A DNA stretch of 64,000 nucleotides from Streptomyces sp. SCL15-4 (GCF_033366695.1 NZ_JAOBTQ010000001.1:2294001-2358000), one strand, 5' to 3'; counted from the stretch's first letter, positions 22,694 to 32,318 are shown. Translations and numbers: made by a program. Notes: generated by a model from the letters alone, not told the origin.

Positions 22694-23106
22694 GTCGCTT
22701 GTCCTTCCTGTGTCCGCCCGCGGGACGCGCCGCGGGCGCGTGCGGGCAGGGGTCTGCGTTGGGGTGTGGCCCCCATCCTGCCCTTTTCGGCCATAAGTCG
22801 GCTGTAAGGCGGTCCCGGGACCGCAGGGACTGGAGTTCCGGGGCGGGAATACAAGAATTTCTCCTCCGGTTAGGTTTCCCCGGAGAGGAGCGGGGGGAGG
22901 ACGGCTTTACACCCCGCGATCACGCTCTGCATGTGCCGCAGCACCATGCGGCACTCCGCCTTCCGCTTCCGCAGAGCGGGCGTGGGTGTCCGGCACCGTC
23001 GCCGCCCGGCCGGGCAGCGCTGGGCACCTGCGAGAGACGTGATCGCCCCTTCCATACGGCACACCCCCGTGCCACCGACCCACGACCCAGGACGAGGGGG
23101 CGCAGC
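22694..23106. promoter_or_regulatory. Divergent regulatory region between cutR and a small gene
   Basis: A 413-base non-coding spacer. It contains the perfect palindrome GGTCCCGGGACC (about 22811-22822) and a hairpin-forming CTCCGG/CCGGAG pair around TTAGGTTTC near 22865. Reading toward cutR the TTATGGCC element near 22790 resembles a -10 box. No long conserved frame is present. Confidence 0.35.
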
Positions 23107-23280
23107 ATGGACGCTTTCACCTCAGGACTTCTGCAGCGCATAAGGGCGACCGAGTCCGACCTTTCGCGGGCTCGTGACGAAGGCGACGACTTCCTCGTCG
23201 AAGTGGAGCAGGCGGAACTCGACGACCTGCGACGCCTCGCCGCCGAACACGGTGTGGAGGTCGGCGCGTCACGCGTCTGA
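23107..23280 (+). CDS. Small conserved helical protein
   Basis: A 57-residue protein (starts MDAFTSGLLQRIRATESDLS, contains ARDEGDDFLVEVEQAELDDL) that is mostly amphipathic helix and strongly acidic. It has a good ribosome site (GAGGGGG, six bases before ATG 23107) and is followed by a strong terminator, so it is a true short gene. I know no function; such short coiled-coil proteins are frequent in Streptomyces. Confidence 0.75.
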   Translation: MDAFTSGLLQRIRATESDLSRARDEGDDFLVEVEQAELDDLRRLAAEHGVEVGASRV

Positions 23281-23297
23281 TCGGCCCGAGCGCGACG

Positions 23298-23330
23298 AGG
23301 GACCCCGGCGAATCCAGCGCCGGGGTCCCT
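23298..23330. terminator. 13-bp hairpin after the small helical protein gene
   Basis: AGGGACCCCGGCG (23298-23310) pairs perfectly with CGCCGGGGTCCCT (23318-23330) over a 7-base loop, 17 bases after the stop. It may also serve the convergent phosphatase gene. Confidence 0.85.
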
Positions 23331-23383
23331 TCGCGTGCGGCCGGCGGTGTCCCGCCGGCCCGTCCGTCCTGCCGGTGTCCCGG

Positions 23384-24199
23384 TCAGTCGTGCCACGCCC
23401 CGAGGTCCTCCAGCAGCCGCTGGAGCGGCTCGAAGACGCCCGGCGTGCCCGCGACCGCCAGTTCCCGCGACGGCCCCTCACCGGGCCGTCCGCCGGTCAG
23501 CGCGCCGGCCTCCCGGGCGATGAGGTCCCCGGCCGCGTAGTCCCACGGGTGCAGGCCCCGTTCGTAGTACCCGTCCAGCCGGCCGCAGGCCACGTCGCAC
23601 AGGTCGACGGCCGCCGAGCCGCCGCGCCGGATGTCGCGCAGCACCGGGATCAGCCGGGCGGCCACCGCGGCCTGGTGGGTGCGCACCTCGGCGACGTAGT
23701 TGAAACCGGTGGAGACCAGGGCCTGGTCCAGCGGGGGCGCGGGCCGGCAGGCGAGCGCCCGCTCGCCCTCCCACGCGCCCGTGGCCCAGGCGCCGCCGCC
23801 TCGCACGGCGTGGTACGTCTCGCCGCGCATCGGCGCCGCGACGACCCCGACGACGGTCTCGCCGTCCTGCTCGGCGGCGATGGACACCGCCCAGGTCGGC
23901 AGCCCGTACAGGTAGTTGACCGTGCCGTCCAGCGGGTCGATCACCCAGCGGATGCCGCTCGTGCCCTCGGCCGAGGCCCCCTCCTCGCCGAGGAAGCCGT
24001 CGTCGGGGCGCCGGCCGGAGATCAGGTCGGTGATCAGCTTCTCGGCCGCGATGTCCATCTCGGTGACGACGTCGATGGGGCTGGACTTCGTCCGGGCCAC
24101 GGCCAGGTCGCTCGGGCGGCCGTCGCGCAGCAGCTCGCCGGCCCGGCGGGCGGCCTCGCGGGCGAGTGCGAGCAGGTCCCGGTGCAGGGGGTCGGTCAC
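23384..24199 (-). CDS. Inositol-monophosphatase-family phosphatase
   Basis: A 271-residue enzyme of the IMPase/FBPase/CysQ superfamily. The metal site residues appear in DVVTEMDIAAEKLI, in FLGEEGAS, in RWVIDPLDGTVNYLYGLP (the DPLDGT motif) and in GLHPWDYAAGDLIAREAGA (WDYAAG). Substrates in this family include inositol-1-phosphate, histidinol phosphate and 3'-phosphoadenosine phosphate; the sequence alone does not choose. Start GTG 24199 is eight bases after the hemH stop, with AGGAG just upstream, so it is co-transcribed with hemH. Confidence 0.88.
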   Translation of the reverse strand: MTDPLHRDLLALAREAARRAGELLRDGRPSDLAVARTKSSPIDVVTEMDIAAEKLITDLISGRRPDDGFLGEEGASAEGTSGIRWVIDPLDGTVNYLYGLPTWAVSIAAEQDGETVVGVVAAPMRGETYHAVRGGGAWATGAWEGERALACRPAPPLDQALVSTGFNYVAEVRTHQAAVAARLIPVLRDIRRGGSAAVDLCDVACGRLDGYYERGLHPWDYAAGDLIAREAGALTGGRPGEGPSRELAVAGTPGVFEPLQRLLEDLGAWHD

Positions 24200-24207
24200 G
24201 GCTCTCC

Positions 24208-25335
24208 TCACGCTTCGGTGCTGTCGGCGCCCGCGGCGGCGGGGCGCGGGGTGCGGGCCGGGCAGCAGCCGACCGGGCACACGTCGTGGCTCGGGCCGAG
24301 GGCGCCCAGGGCGCAGGGGGTGACCTCCCGGCCGCGCTCGGCGGCGGCCCGCTCCAGGATCAGCTCGCGGACGGCGGCGGCGAACCGCGGGTCGGCGCCG
24401 ACGGTGGCCGAGCGGCGCACCGGCAGGCCCAGCTCCTCGGCCTTGGCCTTCGCCTCGGTGTCGAGGTCGTAGAGGACCTCCATGTGGTCGGAGACGAAGC
24501 CGATGGGGGCCATGACCACGGCGGGGACGCCGGCGGCGTGCCGCTCCTCGAGGTGGTCGCAGATGTCGGGCTCCAGCCACGGGATGTGCGGGGCGCCGGA
24601 GCGGGACTGGTAGACGAGCCGCCAGGGGTGGTCGACGCCGGTGCGCTCGCGGACGGCGTCGGCGATCAGCCGGGCCACGTCCAGGTGCTGGGCGACGTAG
24701 GCGCCGCCGTCGCCGTGGGACTCCACGGGGCCGGAGGTGTCGGCGGCGGAGGTGGGGATGGAGTGGGTGGTGAAGGCGATGTGGGCGCCCGCGCGGACGT
24801 CCTCGGGCAGGTCGGCGAGGGCGCGCAGCACGCCGTCGGTCATGGGCTCGACGAAGCCGGGGTGGTTGAAGTAGTGCCGCAGCTTGTCGACGGCCGGCGG
24901 TTCCAGGCCCTCGGCCCGCAGGGCGGCCAGCGCGTCGGCGAGGTTCTCCCGGTACTGCCGGCAGCCCGAGTAGGAGGCGTAGGCGCTGGTGGTGAGGACC
25001 AGGACGCGCCGGCGGCCGGCGGCCGCCATCTCCCGCAGGGTGTCGGTCAGATACGGCGCCCAGTTGCGGTTGCCCCAGTAGACCGGCAGGTCCAGGCCGT
25101 GTCCGGCGAAGTCCTCGCGCAGGGCCCGGAGCAGGGCGCGGTTCTGGTCGTTGATGGGACTGACCCCGCCGAAGAGGAAGTAGTGCTGCCCCACTTCCTT
25201 GAGGCGTTCCTTGGGGATGCCGCGCCCGCGCGTGACGTTCTCCAGGAACGGGACCACGTCGTCCGGGCCTTCGGGGCCGCCGAAGGAGAGCAGGAGCAGG
25301 GCGTCGTACGGGGTGGCATCGAGCGCGTCTGGCAT
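24208..25335 (-). CDS. hemH: Ferrochelatase (coproporphyrin III type)
   Basis: A 375-residue enzyme inserting ferrous iron into the porphyrin. [20 protein letters not shown] is the signature start; TTHSIPTSA holds the metal-site histidine, and [16 protein letters not shown] the conserved substrate wall. Actinobacterial enzymes work on coproporphyrin III in the coproporphyrin-dependent pathway and carry a [2Fe-2S] cluster; here C-terminal cysteines in [20 protein letters not shown] fit that cluster. The tail after it is Pro/Ala-rich. Start 25335 opens [14 protein letters not shown]. It leads a two-gene unit with the phosphatase. Confidence 0.93.
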   Translation of the reverse strand: MPDALDATPYDALLLLSFGGPEGPDDVVPFLENVTRGRGIPKERLKEVGQHYFLFGGVSPINDQNRALLRALREDFAGHGLDLPVYWGNRNWAPYLTDTLREMAAAGRRRVLVLTTSAYASYSGCRQYRENLADALAALRAEGLEPPAVDKLRHYFNHPGFVEPMTDGVLRALADLPEDVRAGAHIAFTTHSIPTSAADTSGPVESHGDGGAYVAQHLDVARLIADAVRERTGVDHPWRLVYQSRSGAPHIPWLEPDICDHLEERHAAGVPAVVMAPIGFVSDHMEVLYDLDTEAKAKAEELGLPVRRSATVGADPRFAAAVRELILERAAAERGREVTPCALGALGPSHDVCPVGCCPARTPRPAAAGADSTEA

Positions 25336-25530
25336 GAGTCGATCCTGCCACCCGGCACCGACAGCCGGACAACAGCCGGGCGACGAGTCGGATCAGGGCT
25401 GTTTCAGGCGATTTGTCCAGATGCCCATATTGGCGCTTTCCGGACCACCGGCACGGGTTCAGTTAGGTGGCCCTTACTTGTAACCTGTATCGGCGATATT
25501 CACGCCTTACCGAGCCGCTTCGGAGACCCC

Positions 25531-26772
25531 GTGCCCAGCCCCTACAGAGCCTTGTTCGCCGCGCCCGGCACCAAGGCCTTCTCCGCCGCCGGATTCCTCG
25601 GCCGGATGCCGCTGTCGATGATGGGCATCGGCGTGGTCACGATGGTCTCCCAGGTCACCGGGCGGTACGGCCTCGCGGGCGCCCTGTCGGCCACTCTCGC
25701 GCTGTCCGCCGCCGCCGTCGGACCGCGCGTCTCCCGGCTGGTGGACCGGCACGGACAGCGCCGGGTGCTGCGCCCCGCGACCCTGGTGGCCCTGACCGCG
25801 GCGGCCGGGCTGCTGTGCGCGGTCCGGTTCCGGTGGCCGGACTGGGTGCTGTTCGTCTGCGCCGCCGGGACCGGCTCGGTGCCGAGCCTCGGTGCGATGA
25901 TCCGGTCCCGCTGGGCCGCGCTGTACCGCGGCACGCCCCAGCTGCACACCGCCTACTCGTTCGAGTCGGTGGTGGACGAGGTCTGCTTCATCTTCGGGCC
26001 GATCATCTCCATCGGCCTGTCCACGGCCTGGTTCCCGGAGGCGGGCCCGCTGCTGGCGGCCTGCTTCCTCGTGGCCGGCGTCTTCTGGCTGACCGCCCAG
26101 CGGGCCACCGAACCGGCGCCGCACCCGCGCGAGGCGCACGACGGCGGCAGCGCCCTGCGCTCGGCGGGACTGCGGGTGCTGGTGGCCACCTTCGTGGCGA
26201 CCGGGTCGATCTTCGGCGCCGTGGACGTGGTGACCGTCGCCTTCGCCGACGAGCGCGGCCACAAGGGCGCCGCGAGCGTGGTTCTCGCGCTGTACGCGGC
26301 CGGTTCCTGTGTGGCCGGCGCGGTCTTCGGGCTGCTGCGCTTCGGCGGGGCGCCGGAACGCCGCTGGCTGCTGGGCGTGGCGGCGATGGCCGTGAGTATG
26401 ATCCCCCTCCTACTGGTCGGAAACCTGCCGCTTCTGGCCGTGGCGCTGTTCGTTGCGGGGCTGTCCATCGCGCCGACGATGATCACGACGATGTCCCTCA
26501 TCGAAGAGCACGTACCTCGCGCGCGGCTCACCGAGGGCATGACCTGGGTGAGCACCGGCCTGGCGGTCGGCGTCGCGCTCGGCTCCTCCGCGGCCGGCTG
26601 GGCGATCGACGCGGCCGGGGCACGGGCCGGGTACGGGGTTCCGGCCGTGTCCGGGGCCGTCGCGGTCGTGGTCGGTTTCCTCGGGTACCGCCGGCTGCGC
26701 AGGCCGCCGGCGGCGGGGCGGGGAGGCACCGTTGAGCAGCACGGCGAGCGGGACGTACGGAACCTGGCGTAA
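25531..26772 (+). CDS. Major facilitator superfamily transporter
   Basis: A 413-residue membrane protein with twelve predicted hydrophobic segments. The first half includes GFLGRMPLSMMGIGVVTMV and the loop GPRVSRLVDRHGQRRVLRPA, the MFS motif A between helices 2 and 3. SFESVVDEVCFIFGPII in the middle is typical of actinobacterial efflux-type MFS proteins. The substrate is unknown. Start GTG 25531 follows GGAG (25522-25525). Its end overlaps the start of the oxidase gene by 41 bases, indicating co-transcription. Confidence 0.87.
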   Translation: MPSPYRALFAAPGTKAFSAAGFLGRMPLSMMGIGVVTMVSQVTGRYGLAGALSATLALSAAAVGPRVSRLVDRHGQRRVLRPATLVALTAAAGLLCAVRFRWPDWVLFVCAAGTGSVPSLGAMIRSRWAALYRGTPQLHTAYSFESVVDEVCFIFGPIISIGLSTAWFPEAGPLLAACFLVAGVFWLTAQRATEPAPHPREAHDGGSALRSAGLRVLVATFVATGSIFGAVDVVTVAFADERGHKGAASVVLALYAAGSCVAGAVFGLLRFGGAPERRWLLGVAAMAVSMIPLLLVGNLPLLAVALFVAGLSIAPTMITTMSLIEEHVPRARLTEGMTWVSTGLAVGVALGSSAAGWAIDAAGARAGYGVPAVSGAVAVVVGFLGYRRLRRPPAAGRGGTVEQHGERDVRNLA

Positions 26773-28051
26773 CTGGGGCGGCAACGTCCGCGCACGGCCC
26801 GCCCGGCAGGTCGCGCCGGCCTCGGTGGAGGAGCTGGCCGCGGCGGTGCGCCGGGCGAGGGAGGACGGCCTGAGGGTGAAGGCGGTCGGCACCGGCCACT
26901 CCTTCACCTCGATCGCCGCCACCGACGGCCTCTTGATACGCCCGCAACTGCTGACGGGCATACGCGGGATCGACCGGCGGTCCATGACGGTCACGGTGGA
27001 GGCGGGCACTCCGCTCAAGAGACTCAATGCCGCCCTCGCGCGCGAAGGTCTGTCGCTCACCAATATGGGCGACATCATGGAGCAGACCGTCTCCGGGGCC
27101 ACCAGCACCGGCACCCACGGCACGGGCCGCACGTCCGGCTCCCTCGCCGCGCAGATCAGGGGACTCGAACTGGTCACGGCCGACGGTTCGGTCCTCACCT
27201 GCTCCGAGCAGGAGAATTCCGAGGTCTTCGCCGCCGCCCGGCTGGGCCTGGGCGCCCTGGGCGTCGTCACCGCGATCACGTTCGCCGTCGAACCCCTCTT
27301 CCTCCTGACCGCGCGGGAAGAGCCGATGCCGCTGGAACGGGTCCTGTCCGAGTTCGACCAGCTGTGGGCGGAGAACGAGCACTTCGAGTTCTACTGGTTC
27401 CCGCACACCGGGAACACCAACACCAAGCGCAACAACCGCAGCGCCGGTCCCGAACGCCCCGTGGGACGGCTGGCCGGCTGGTTCGAGGACGAGTTCCTGT
27501 CCAACGGGGTCTTCCAGGCGGCCCAGTGGGTCGGCCGCGCCGCGCCGGCCACCGTTCCGGGCATCGCGCGGATCTCCAGCAGGGCCCTGTCCGCGCGGAC
27601 GTACACCGACATCCCCTACAAGGTGTTCACCTCGCCGCGCCGGGTGCGCTTCGTGGAGATGGAGTACGCCGTCCCGCGCGCCGCGCTGGTGGAGACCCTG
27701 CGCGAGCTGCGGGCCGTGATCGACCGCTCGGGGCTGCGCATCAGCTTCCCGGTGGAGGTGCGCACCGCCCCGGCCGACGACATCACCCTGTCCACCGCCT
27801 CCGGCCGGGACAGCGCCTACATCGCCGTGCACATGTTCCGCGGCACGCCGTACCAGGCGTACTTCACCGCCGCCGAGCGGGTCTTCACCGCGCACGAGGG
27901 GCGCCCGCACTGGGGCAAGGTGCACACGCGGGACGCGGAGTACTTCTCCCGGGTGTATCCGCGCTTCGGCGAGTTCACGGCGCTGCGGGACCGTCTCGAC
28001 CCGGATCGGCTGTTCCAGAACGACTATCTGCGGAGGGTGCTGGGGGCGTAG
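26732..28051 (+). CDS. D-arabinono-1,4-lactone oxidase-type FAD oxidoreductase
   Basis: A 439-residue VAO-family flavoenzyme. The FAD_binding_4 domain spans residues 20-190; VGTGHSFTSIAATDG holds the histidine that binds FAD covalently in relatives, and GATSTGTHGTGRTSGSLAAQ is the second nucleotide motif. The ALO domain covers the C-terminal half and ends with HWGKVHTRD, the conserved block near the active site. Aldonolactone or alditol oxidation producing hydrogen peroxide is expected. The start is TTG 26732 with GGGAGG five bases upstream, inside the end of the transporter gene. The last 77 bases overlap the convergent surface-protein gene. Confidence 0.88.
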   Translation: MSSTASGTYGTWRNWGGNVRARPARQVAPASVEELAAAVRRAREDGLRVKAVGTGHSFTSIAATDGLLIRPQLLTGIRGIDRRSMTVTVEAGTPLKRLNAALAREGLSLTNMGDIMEQTVSGATSTGTHGTGRTSGSLAAQIRGLELVTADGSVLTCSEQENSEVFAAARLGLGALGVVTAITFAVEPLFLLTAREEPMPLERVLSEFDQLWAENEHFEFYWFPHTGNTNTKRNNRSAGPERPVGRLAGWFEDEFLSNGVFQAAQWVGRAAPATVPGIARISSRALSARTYTDIPYKVFTSPRRVRFVEMEYAVPRAALVETLRELRAVIDRSGLRISFPVEVRTAPADDITLSTASGRDSAYIAVHMFRGTPYQAYFTAAERVFTAHEGRPHWGKVHTRDAEYFSRVYPRFGEFTALRDRLDPDRLFQNDYLRRVLGA

Positions 28052-28745
28052 CGGGCGCCGTGGCGGACGTGCCGGGCGCGCTGGGCGTGGGGCTCGGGGT
28101 GGCGGGGGCGGACGGGGTGGTCGGAGTGGCCGGGGTGGCGCTCGGGGTCCTGTCCGGACCGGTGCCCGGCCCGTCGTCCGCCGAACCGCCGGGCGCGGGG
28201 GACGAGGTGCCGGGGGCCGTCGCGCCGCCGGACGGTGTGTGCCGCGGGGACGGCGTGTCCGACGGGGACGGTGTGTCGTCGGACCGGGTGCCGGAGGAGT
28301 TCCGGCCGGAGACGGCGTCGCTCACGGTCGTGCCCTTGCCGCCGCTGAAGCTGTTGCCGGAGACCAGTTCGTACACCGTGATGCCGGCCATCGTGACCCC
28401 GAACACCAGGGCGGCGGCGACCAGCGGACGGCGCCAGCTCTTCACCCGGGCGCGGTAGACGGTGCCCGCGGTGAACTCGCCCGGCACCGGCGCCGCCTGT
28501 CCCCGTGGCCGGGCCGCCACCACCGTCTTCTCCCTCAGCTGCTCCCCGGTCCGCTTGAAGAAGTGCTGGAAGACCGAGCCTCCGCAGGTGGCCAGGACGC
28601 TGACGACGCCCGCGCCGAGGATCGTGCCGTACACCCCGAAGTACGAAGCCAGTTTGGCCGCCACGACCGCCGCCACGGCGCTGCCCGCGACCTGGGGGAC
28701 GTTCAGATCGATCCGCTTCCGCCCCGTATCGGGTGTCTCACGCAT
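27975..28745 (-). CDS. Single-pass membrane protein with Pro/Ser/Thr-rich surface tail
   Basis: A 256-residue protein. A polar start is followed by VAGSAVAAVVAAKLASYFGV and GAGVVSVLATCGGSVFQHFF, a two-part hydrophobic region (about residues 17-62), then a basic loop, one transmembrane helix RPLVAAALVFGVTMAGITVY (about 115-134) and about 110 residues of Pro, Ser, Thr, Gly and Ala that should lie outside the cell wall side. The low-complexity tail suggests a spacer or glycosylated stalk. Function unknown. ATG 28745 is preferred; an upstream ATG 28784 lacks a ribosome site. The 3' end overlaps the oxidase gene on the other strand. Confidence 0.75.
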   Translation of the reverse strand: MRETPDTGRKRIDLNVPQVAGSAVAAVVAAKLASYFGVYGTILGAGVVSVLATCGGSVFQHFFKRTGEQLREKTVVAARPRGQAAPVPGEFTAGTVYRARVKSWRRPLVAAALVFGVTMAGITVYELVSGNSFSGGKGTTVSDAVSGRNSSGTRSDDTPSPSDTPSPRHTPSGGATAPGTSSPAPGGSADDGPGTGPDRTPSATPATPTTPSAPATPSPTPSAPGTSATAPATPPAPSADSRSGTADPGRDGPAAP

Positions 28746-29227
28746 ACCCGGACCTTGCCTGCCTTTCCCGTACTTGATCGACATTGACCGACCGACTGCA
28801 CGAGAAGGGGACGTACGGACGAAACCATTAGTTCCGTTTCTGGCGATTGCGTGAACTTCACCACGTTCATGATCGACAAATCCGGTTGCGAACGGCCAAG
28901 TCGCACCCCTTGCGAGAAGTTGGCCAGCGAGCCAATCCACGCACGTGGCCCGAATGGAGTACTGTTGCGAGCCCTGGGAACCGGTCTCCCACCAGGGTGT
29001 CCGCGACCACGCAATGATCGCCGGGAGGGGACTAGTTGCACAGGGTGACGGAATTGGTCACTTAGCGTGGCGAACAGGTAACCGTGCCATAACGGCGGTC
29101 CCGGGCCCGCGCCCGACACGCCGGGCAACTCGGCAAGGTTGTGGCAGGCTGCACCCGGGCAGGCCACACTCGACTAGCGGAAGCAGCGACGCACGTGACG
29201 TCGGCAGGCACCACCCGGGAGGTCCCC
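28746..29227. promoter_or_regulatory. Divergent intergenic region upstream of sepH
   Basis: A 482-base non-coding region, relatively AT-rich around 28800-28900. It contains the inverted repeat GTGAC-N7-GTCAC (29045-29061) and a CCCTGG/CCAGGG hairpin near 28968-28997, both candidate control sites of sepH. No protein-coding frame with a ribosome site was seen. Confidence 0.35.
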
Positions 29228-30268
29228 ATGCCCGAACTGCGTGTCGTGGCCGTCTCGAATGACGGCACACGGCTGGTGCTGAAGGCTGCCGACTCCACGG
29301 AGTACACACTTCCGATCGACGAACGCCTGCGCGCCGCCGTGCGTGGCGACCGGCCGCGTCTCGGCCAGATCGAGATCGAGGTCGAGAGCCATCTGCGCCC
29401 GCGCGACATCCAGGCGCGGATACGGGCCGGAGCCACCGCGGAAGAGGTCGCACAGCTCGCCGGCATCCCCGTCGACCGGGTGCGGCGCTTCGAGGGGCCC
29501 GTGCTGGCCGAGCGCGCCTTCATGGCCGAGCGCGCCCGCAAGACCCCGGTCCGCCGTCCCGGCGAGAACTCCGGCCCGCTGCTCGGCGAGGCCGTGCAGG
29601 AGCGGCTGCTGCTGCGCGGCGCCGACAAGGACACCGTGCAGTGGGACTCCTGGCGCCGCGACGACGGCACCTGGGAGGTGCTGCTCGTCTACCGGGTCGC
29701 GGGCGAACCGCACTCGGCGAGCTGGACGTACGACCCGCCCCGGCGGCTCGTCCAGGCCGTCGACGACGAGGCGCGCTCGCTGATCGGCGAGTCCGACGAC
29801 CTCGCCGCGCCCGAGCCGAGCTTCCCGTTCGTCCCGCGGATCGCCCGGCTGCCGCGCGAACGCTCGATGGACCGTGCGCTCGAACGGCTGGACCGGGAGC
29901 GGCCCGGACTGCCCGCGCAGCCGTCGGAGCCGGCCGAGGAGGGCACCGGCGAGCGTGACTCGCTGACCAGCCTGCTGGAGGCCGTGCCGAGCTTCAGGGG
30001 CGATCTCGTCGTCCCGGAGCGCCCGTCGGAGTCCGCGGAGGAGCCCGGCGACGAGCCCGCCGCCGAGGAGCCGCCGGCGCCCGCCGCCTCGGCGGGTTCC
30101 GCCTACGCGGACGTCCTCATGCCGCGCTCCGTCGGCAGCCACCGCGACCGGCTCGTCGGCGCGACGGACCGCCAGGCCGAGGCCGACGGCGTCCGCCCCG
30201 GCCGCCGCGCCGCCGTGCCGAGCTGGGACGAGATCGTGTTCGGCACCCGCCGCAAGAAGCAGGAGTAG
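29228..30268 (+). CDS. sepH: SepH cell-division protein
   Basis: A 346-residue protein with an N-terminal DUF3071 domain (PELRVVAVSNDGTRLVLKAA at the start) and a helix-turn-helix in IQARIRAGATAEEVAQLAGI (about 60-80), followed by VDRVRRFEGPVLAERAFMAE. The rest is acidic and proline-rich, ending with the conserved VPSWDEIVFGTRRKK. In Streptomyces, SepH binds FtsZ through its C-terminus, localises early to the division site and stimulates FtsZ assembly. ATG 29228 follows GGGAGG; codons upstream to 29141 are not conserved in style. A terminator follows. Confidence 0.92.
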   Translation: MPELRVVAVSNDGTRLVLKAADSTEYTLPIDERLRAAVRGDRPRLGQIEIEVESHLRPRDIQARIRAGATAEEVAQLAGIPVDRVRRFEGPVLAERAFMAERARKTPVRRPGENSGPLLGEAVQERLLLRGADKDTVQWDSWRRDDGTWEVLLVYRVAGEPHSASWTYDPPRRLVQAVDDEARSLIGESDDLAAPEPSFPFVPRIARLPRERSMDRALERLDRERPGLPAQPSEPAEEGTGERDSLTSLLEAVPSFRGDLVVPERPSESAEEPGDEPAAEEPPAPAASAGSAYADVLMPRSVGSHRDRLVGATDRQAEADGVRPGRRAAVPSWDEIVFGTRRKKQE

Positions 30269-30278
30269 GCAACCGGGA

Positions 30279-30309
30279 AAGGGGGGGGCACGCGCGCGTG
30301 CCTCCCCTC
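30279..30309. terminator. GC-rich hairpin after sepH
   Basis: A G-run joined to GGCACGCG pairs with CGCGTGCC and CCCC to give about 12 base pairs with one G-U wobble, ending in CTCTTCC. It lies between sepH and the convergent sulfurtransferase gene. Confidence 0.75.
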
Positions 30310-30353
30310 TTCCTGGCCTTGGCCCTGTCGCGGTCCGCTTCCAGGCGCCGGTC

Positions 30354-31205
30354 CTATCGCGGGTCCGCCCCGACCGCCACCGGACGCGACGGGTCCGAGG
30401 ACCACTGCGACCAGGAGCCGACGTACAGGGCCGCCGGAATGTCCGCCACGGCCAGCGCGAGCACCTCGTGGGCGGCGGAGACGCCCGAGCCGCAGTACAC
30501 GCCCACCTCGGTGTCCCCGGAGACCCCCAGCGCCTTGAAGCGGTCCCTCAGCTCCGCCGCGGGCAGGAAACGGCCGTCGGGACCCACGTTCTCCGTCGTC
30601 GGCGCCGACACCGCGCCCGGGATGTGCCCGCCGACCCGGTCGATCGGCTCCACCTCACCCCGGTACCGCTCCCCCGCGCGGGCGTCCAGCAGCACACCCG
30701 TACGGGCCAGCGCCGCGGCCCCGTCCGCGTCCAGCAGGCCGCCGGCCGCCGGCGCCGGGACGAAGTCGCCTTCGGCCCGGGCCGGCGCCTCGGTCGACAG
30801 CTCACCCGGCCAGGACGGCAACCCGCCGTCGAGGACCCGCACGTCCGGGTGACCCGTCCAGCGCAGCAGCCACCACGCGCGCGCCGCCGCCCAGCCCTGT
30901 CCGCCGTCGTACACGACGACCGGCCGGGCCGCCGACACGCCCGCGCGGCGCATCGCGGCGCCGAATTCCGCGAGGTCGGGCAGCGGATGCCGGCCCTCCG
31001 CCCCCGGCGCGCCGGCCAGCTCCCGGTCCAGGTCGACGAAGACCGCGCCGGGAAGGTGTCCGGCCGCGTACTCGGCCCGGCCGTCGAAGGCCGGCGCGCC
31101 CGCGGCCCGGGCCAGGCTGAGCTGCCAGCGGACGTCCAGAAGTAGGGGCGGGTTGTCGCCGGCCAGCGCGAGCGCGAGGTCGGATGCGGTGATGATGGCT
31201 GTCAT
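30354..31205 (-). CDS. Two-domain rhodanese (thiosulfate/3-mercaptopyruvate sulfurtransferase)
   Basis: A 283-residue protein with an inactive N-terminal rhodanese domain (LLLDVRWQL, GHLPGAVFVDLD) and an active C-terminal one (LLDARAGERYRG, GHIPGAVSAPT). The active-site loop VYCGSGVSA carries the catalytic cysteine (near residue 237); a CGSG(V/T)(S/T)A loop is typical of the mercaptopyruvate-type and related actinobacterial enzymes. It transfers sulfane sulfur to thiols or cyanide. ATG 31205 is preferred over ATG 31214 because GGATGG stands five bases upstream. Confidence 0.88.
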   Translation of the reverse strand: MTAIITASDLALALAGDNPPLLLDVRWQLSLARAAGAPAFDGRAEYAAGHLPGAVFVDLDRELAGAPGAEGRHPLPDLAEFGAAMRRAGVSAARPVVVYDGGQGWAAARAWWLLRWTGHPDVRVLDGGLPSWPGELSTEAPARAEGDFVPAPAAGGLLDADGAAALARTGVLLDARAGERYRGEVEPIDRVGGHIPGAVSAPTTENVGPDGRFLPAAELRDRFKALGVSGDTEVGVYCGSGVSAAHEVLALAVADIPAALYVGSWSQWSSDPSRPVAVGADPR

Positions 31206-31522
31206 GGGGTCCATCCATACGTCAGGGGTGGCCGCGGCGTCCAGGTCCGACTACTCTGCTCGGCCGGACAGGCTCGATCACCCGGCGTACGGGATCGAGC
31301 ACGTGGTGTACAAACGGCGGACACCCCTCGGCCATCGCCGAGAAGCGGTGAAAGACGGCAGATCGGGCATCCTCTCGTGGGTACGGCGAGCGGCGCGGTA
31401 CGACCCCGCGGCGCCCGGAGGGTGCGGGGACCGGCACGGGCGTACGCGCCGACGGCGTGGACGTCCCTTCCGGACGGCGGAAGCGACACGGCCACCGCGA
31501 GGGGCCGGGGAGAGAGTGATCG
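31206..31522. promoter_or_regulatory. Divergent intergenic region
   Basis: A 317-base spacer between the sulfurtransferase and VOC genes. It must contain both promoters; no convincing -35/-10 pair, operator or small gene was recognised. Confidence 0.3.
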
Positions 31523-32314
31523 ATGACCGAGGCACGGGAGCCGGCCGGTCCGCACGCGCGGCGTCTGCCCGGCACACCCTGCTGGGTGAGTCTGATGACG
31601 CACGGGCTGGAGGCCACCGAGGCGTTCTACGGCGAGCTGTTCGGCTGGGAGTTCCGGCCGGGTCCGCAGCAGCTCGGCCCGTATGTGCGGGCGCTGCTCG
31701 ACGGGCGCGAGGTGGCGGGCGTGGGCCGGCTGCCGACGGGCCGCCGGCTGCCGGTCGCCTGGACGCCGTACCTCGCCTCGGACGACGTGGACCGCACGGC
31801 CGACACGGTACGGCTGTGCGGCGGCACGCTGGCCGTCGGCCCGCTGGACGCCGCCGAGGCCGGGCGGATGGCGATCGCCTCCGATCCCTCCGGTGCGGTG
31901 TTCGGGATCTGGCAGGGTGCCGCGCATGCCGGCACGGCGGTCACCGGCGTGCCCGGCGCCCCCGTGTGGAACGAACTGCTCACCTTCGAGACGGAAAGCG
32001 TCGCGAAGTTCTACAAAAGCGTCTTCCGCTACCAGGACGAGCCGGTGGTCTCCGCCGGCACCGACTCGCTGGCCCTGCTGCTGGACGGCCGTCCGGTGGC
32101 CGAGCTGCACGGGGTGGGCCAAGGGCTGCCTCCGGGCCGCGGGCCGCACTGGCGGACCTACTTCGAGGTCGCCGACCTCGACGTGACACTGCGGCAGGTC
32201 GCCGAGCTGGGCGGCCGCGTGCTGGCACCGGCGCACGACGGACCGCACGGGCGGACGGCGACGGTGGCGGACCCGGAGGGCGCCGAGTTCTCGGTGGTCC
32301 AGGATCCGCGCTGA
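31523..32314 (+). CDS. Two-domain VOC family protein
   Basis: A 263-residue protein with two VOC modules. The first (about 15-135) opens PGTPCWVSLMTHGLEATEAF with YGELFGWEF; the second (about 145-260) has WNELLTFETESVAKFYKSVF and ends GRTATVADPEGAEFSVVQ. Such duplicated VOC proteins are often annotated as hydroxylases or antibiotic-resistance relatives, yet most have no proven activity. The start ATG 31523 follows GAGAG. It ends four bases before the convergent tdk stop. Confidence 0.82.
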   Translation: MTEAREPAGPHARRLPGTPCWVSLMTHGLEATEAFYGELFGWEFRPGPQQLGPYVRALLDGREVAGVGRLPTGRRLPVAWTPYLASDDVDRTADTVRLCGGTLAVGPLDAAEAGRMAIASDPSGAVFGIWQGAAHAGTAVTGVPGAPVWNELLTFETESVAKFYKSVFRYQDEPVVSAGTDSLALLLDGRPVAELHGVGQGLPPGRGPHWRTYFEVADLDVTLRQVAELGGRVLAPAHDGPHGRTATVADPEGAEFSVVQDPR

Positions 32315-32318
32315 GCGC

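Noticed and set aside
25459..25480. Possible iron box upstream of the MFS gene (TTAGGTGGCCCTTACTTG)
   Set aside because: Only about 11 of 19 positions agree with the consensus, and the second half-site is poor.
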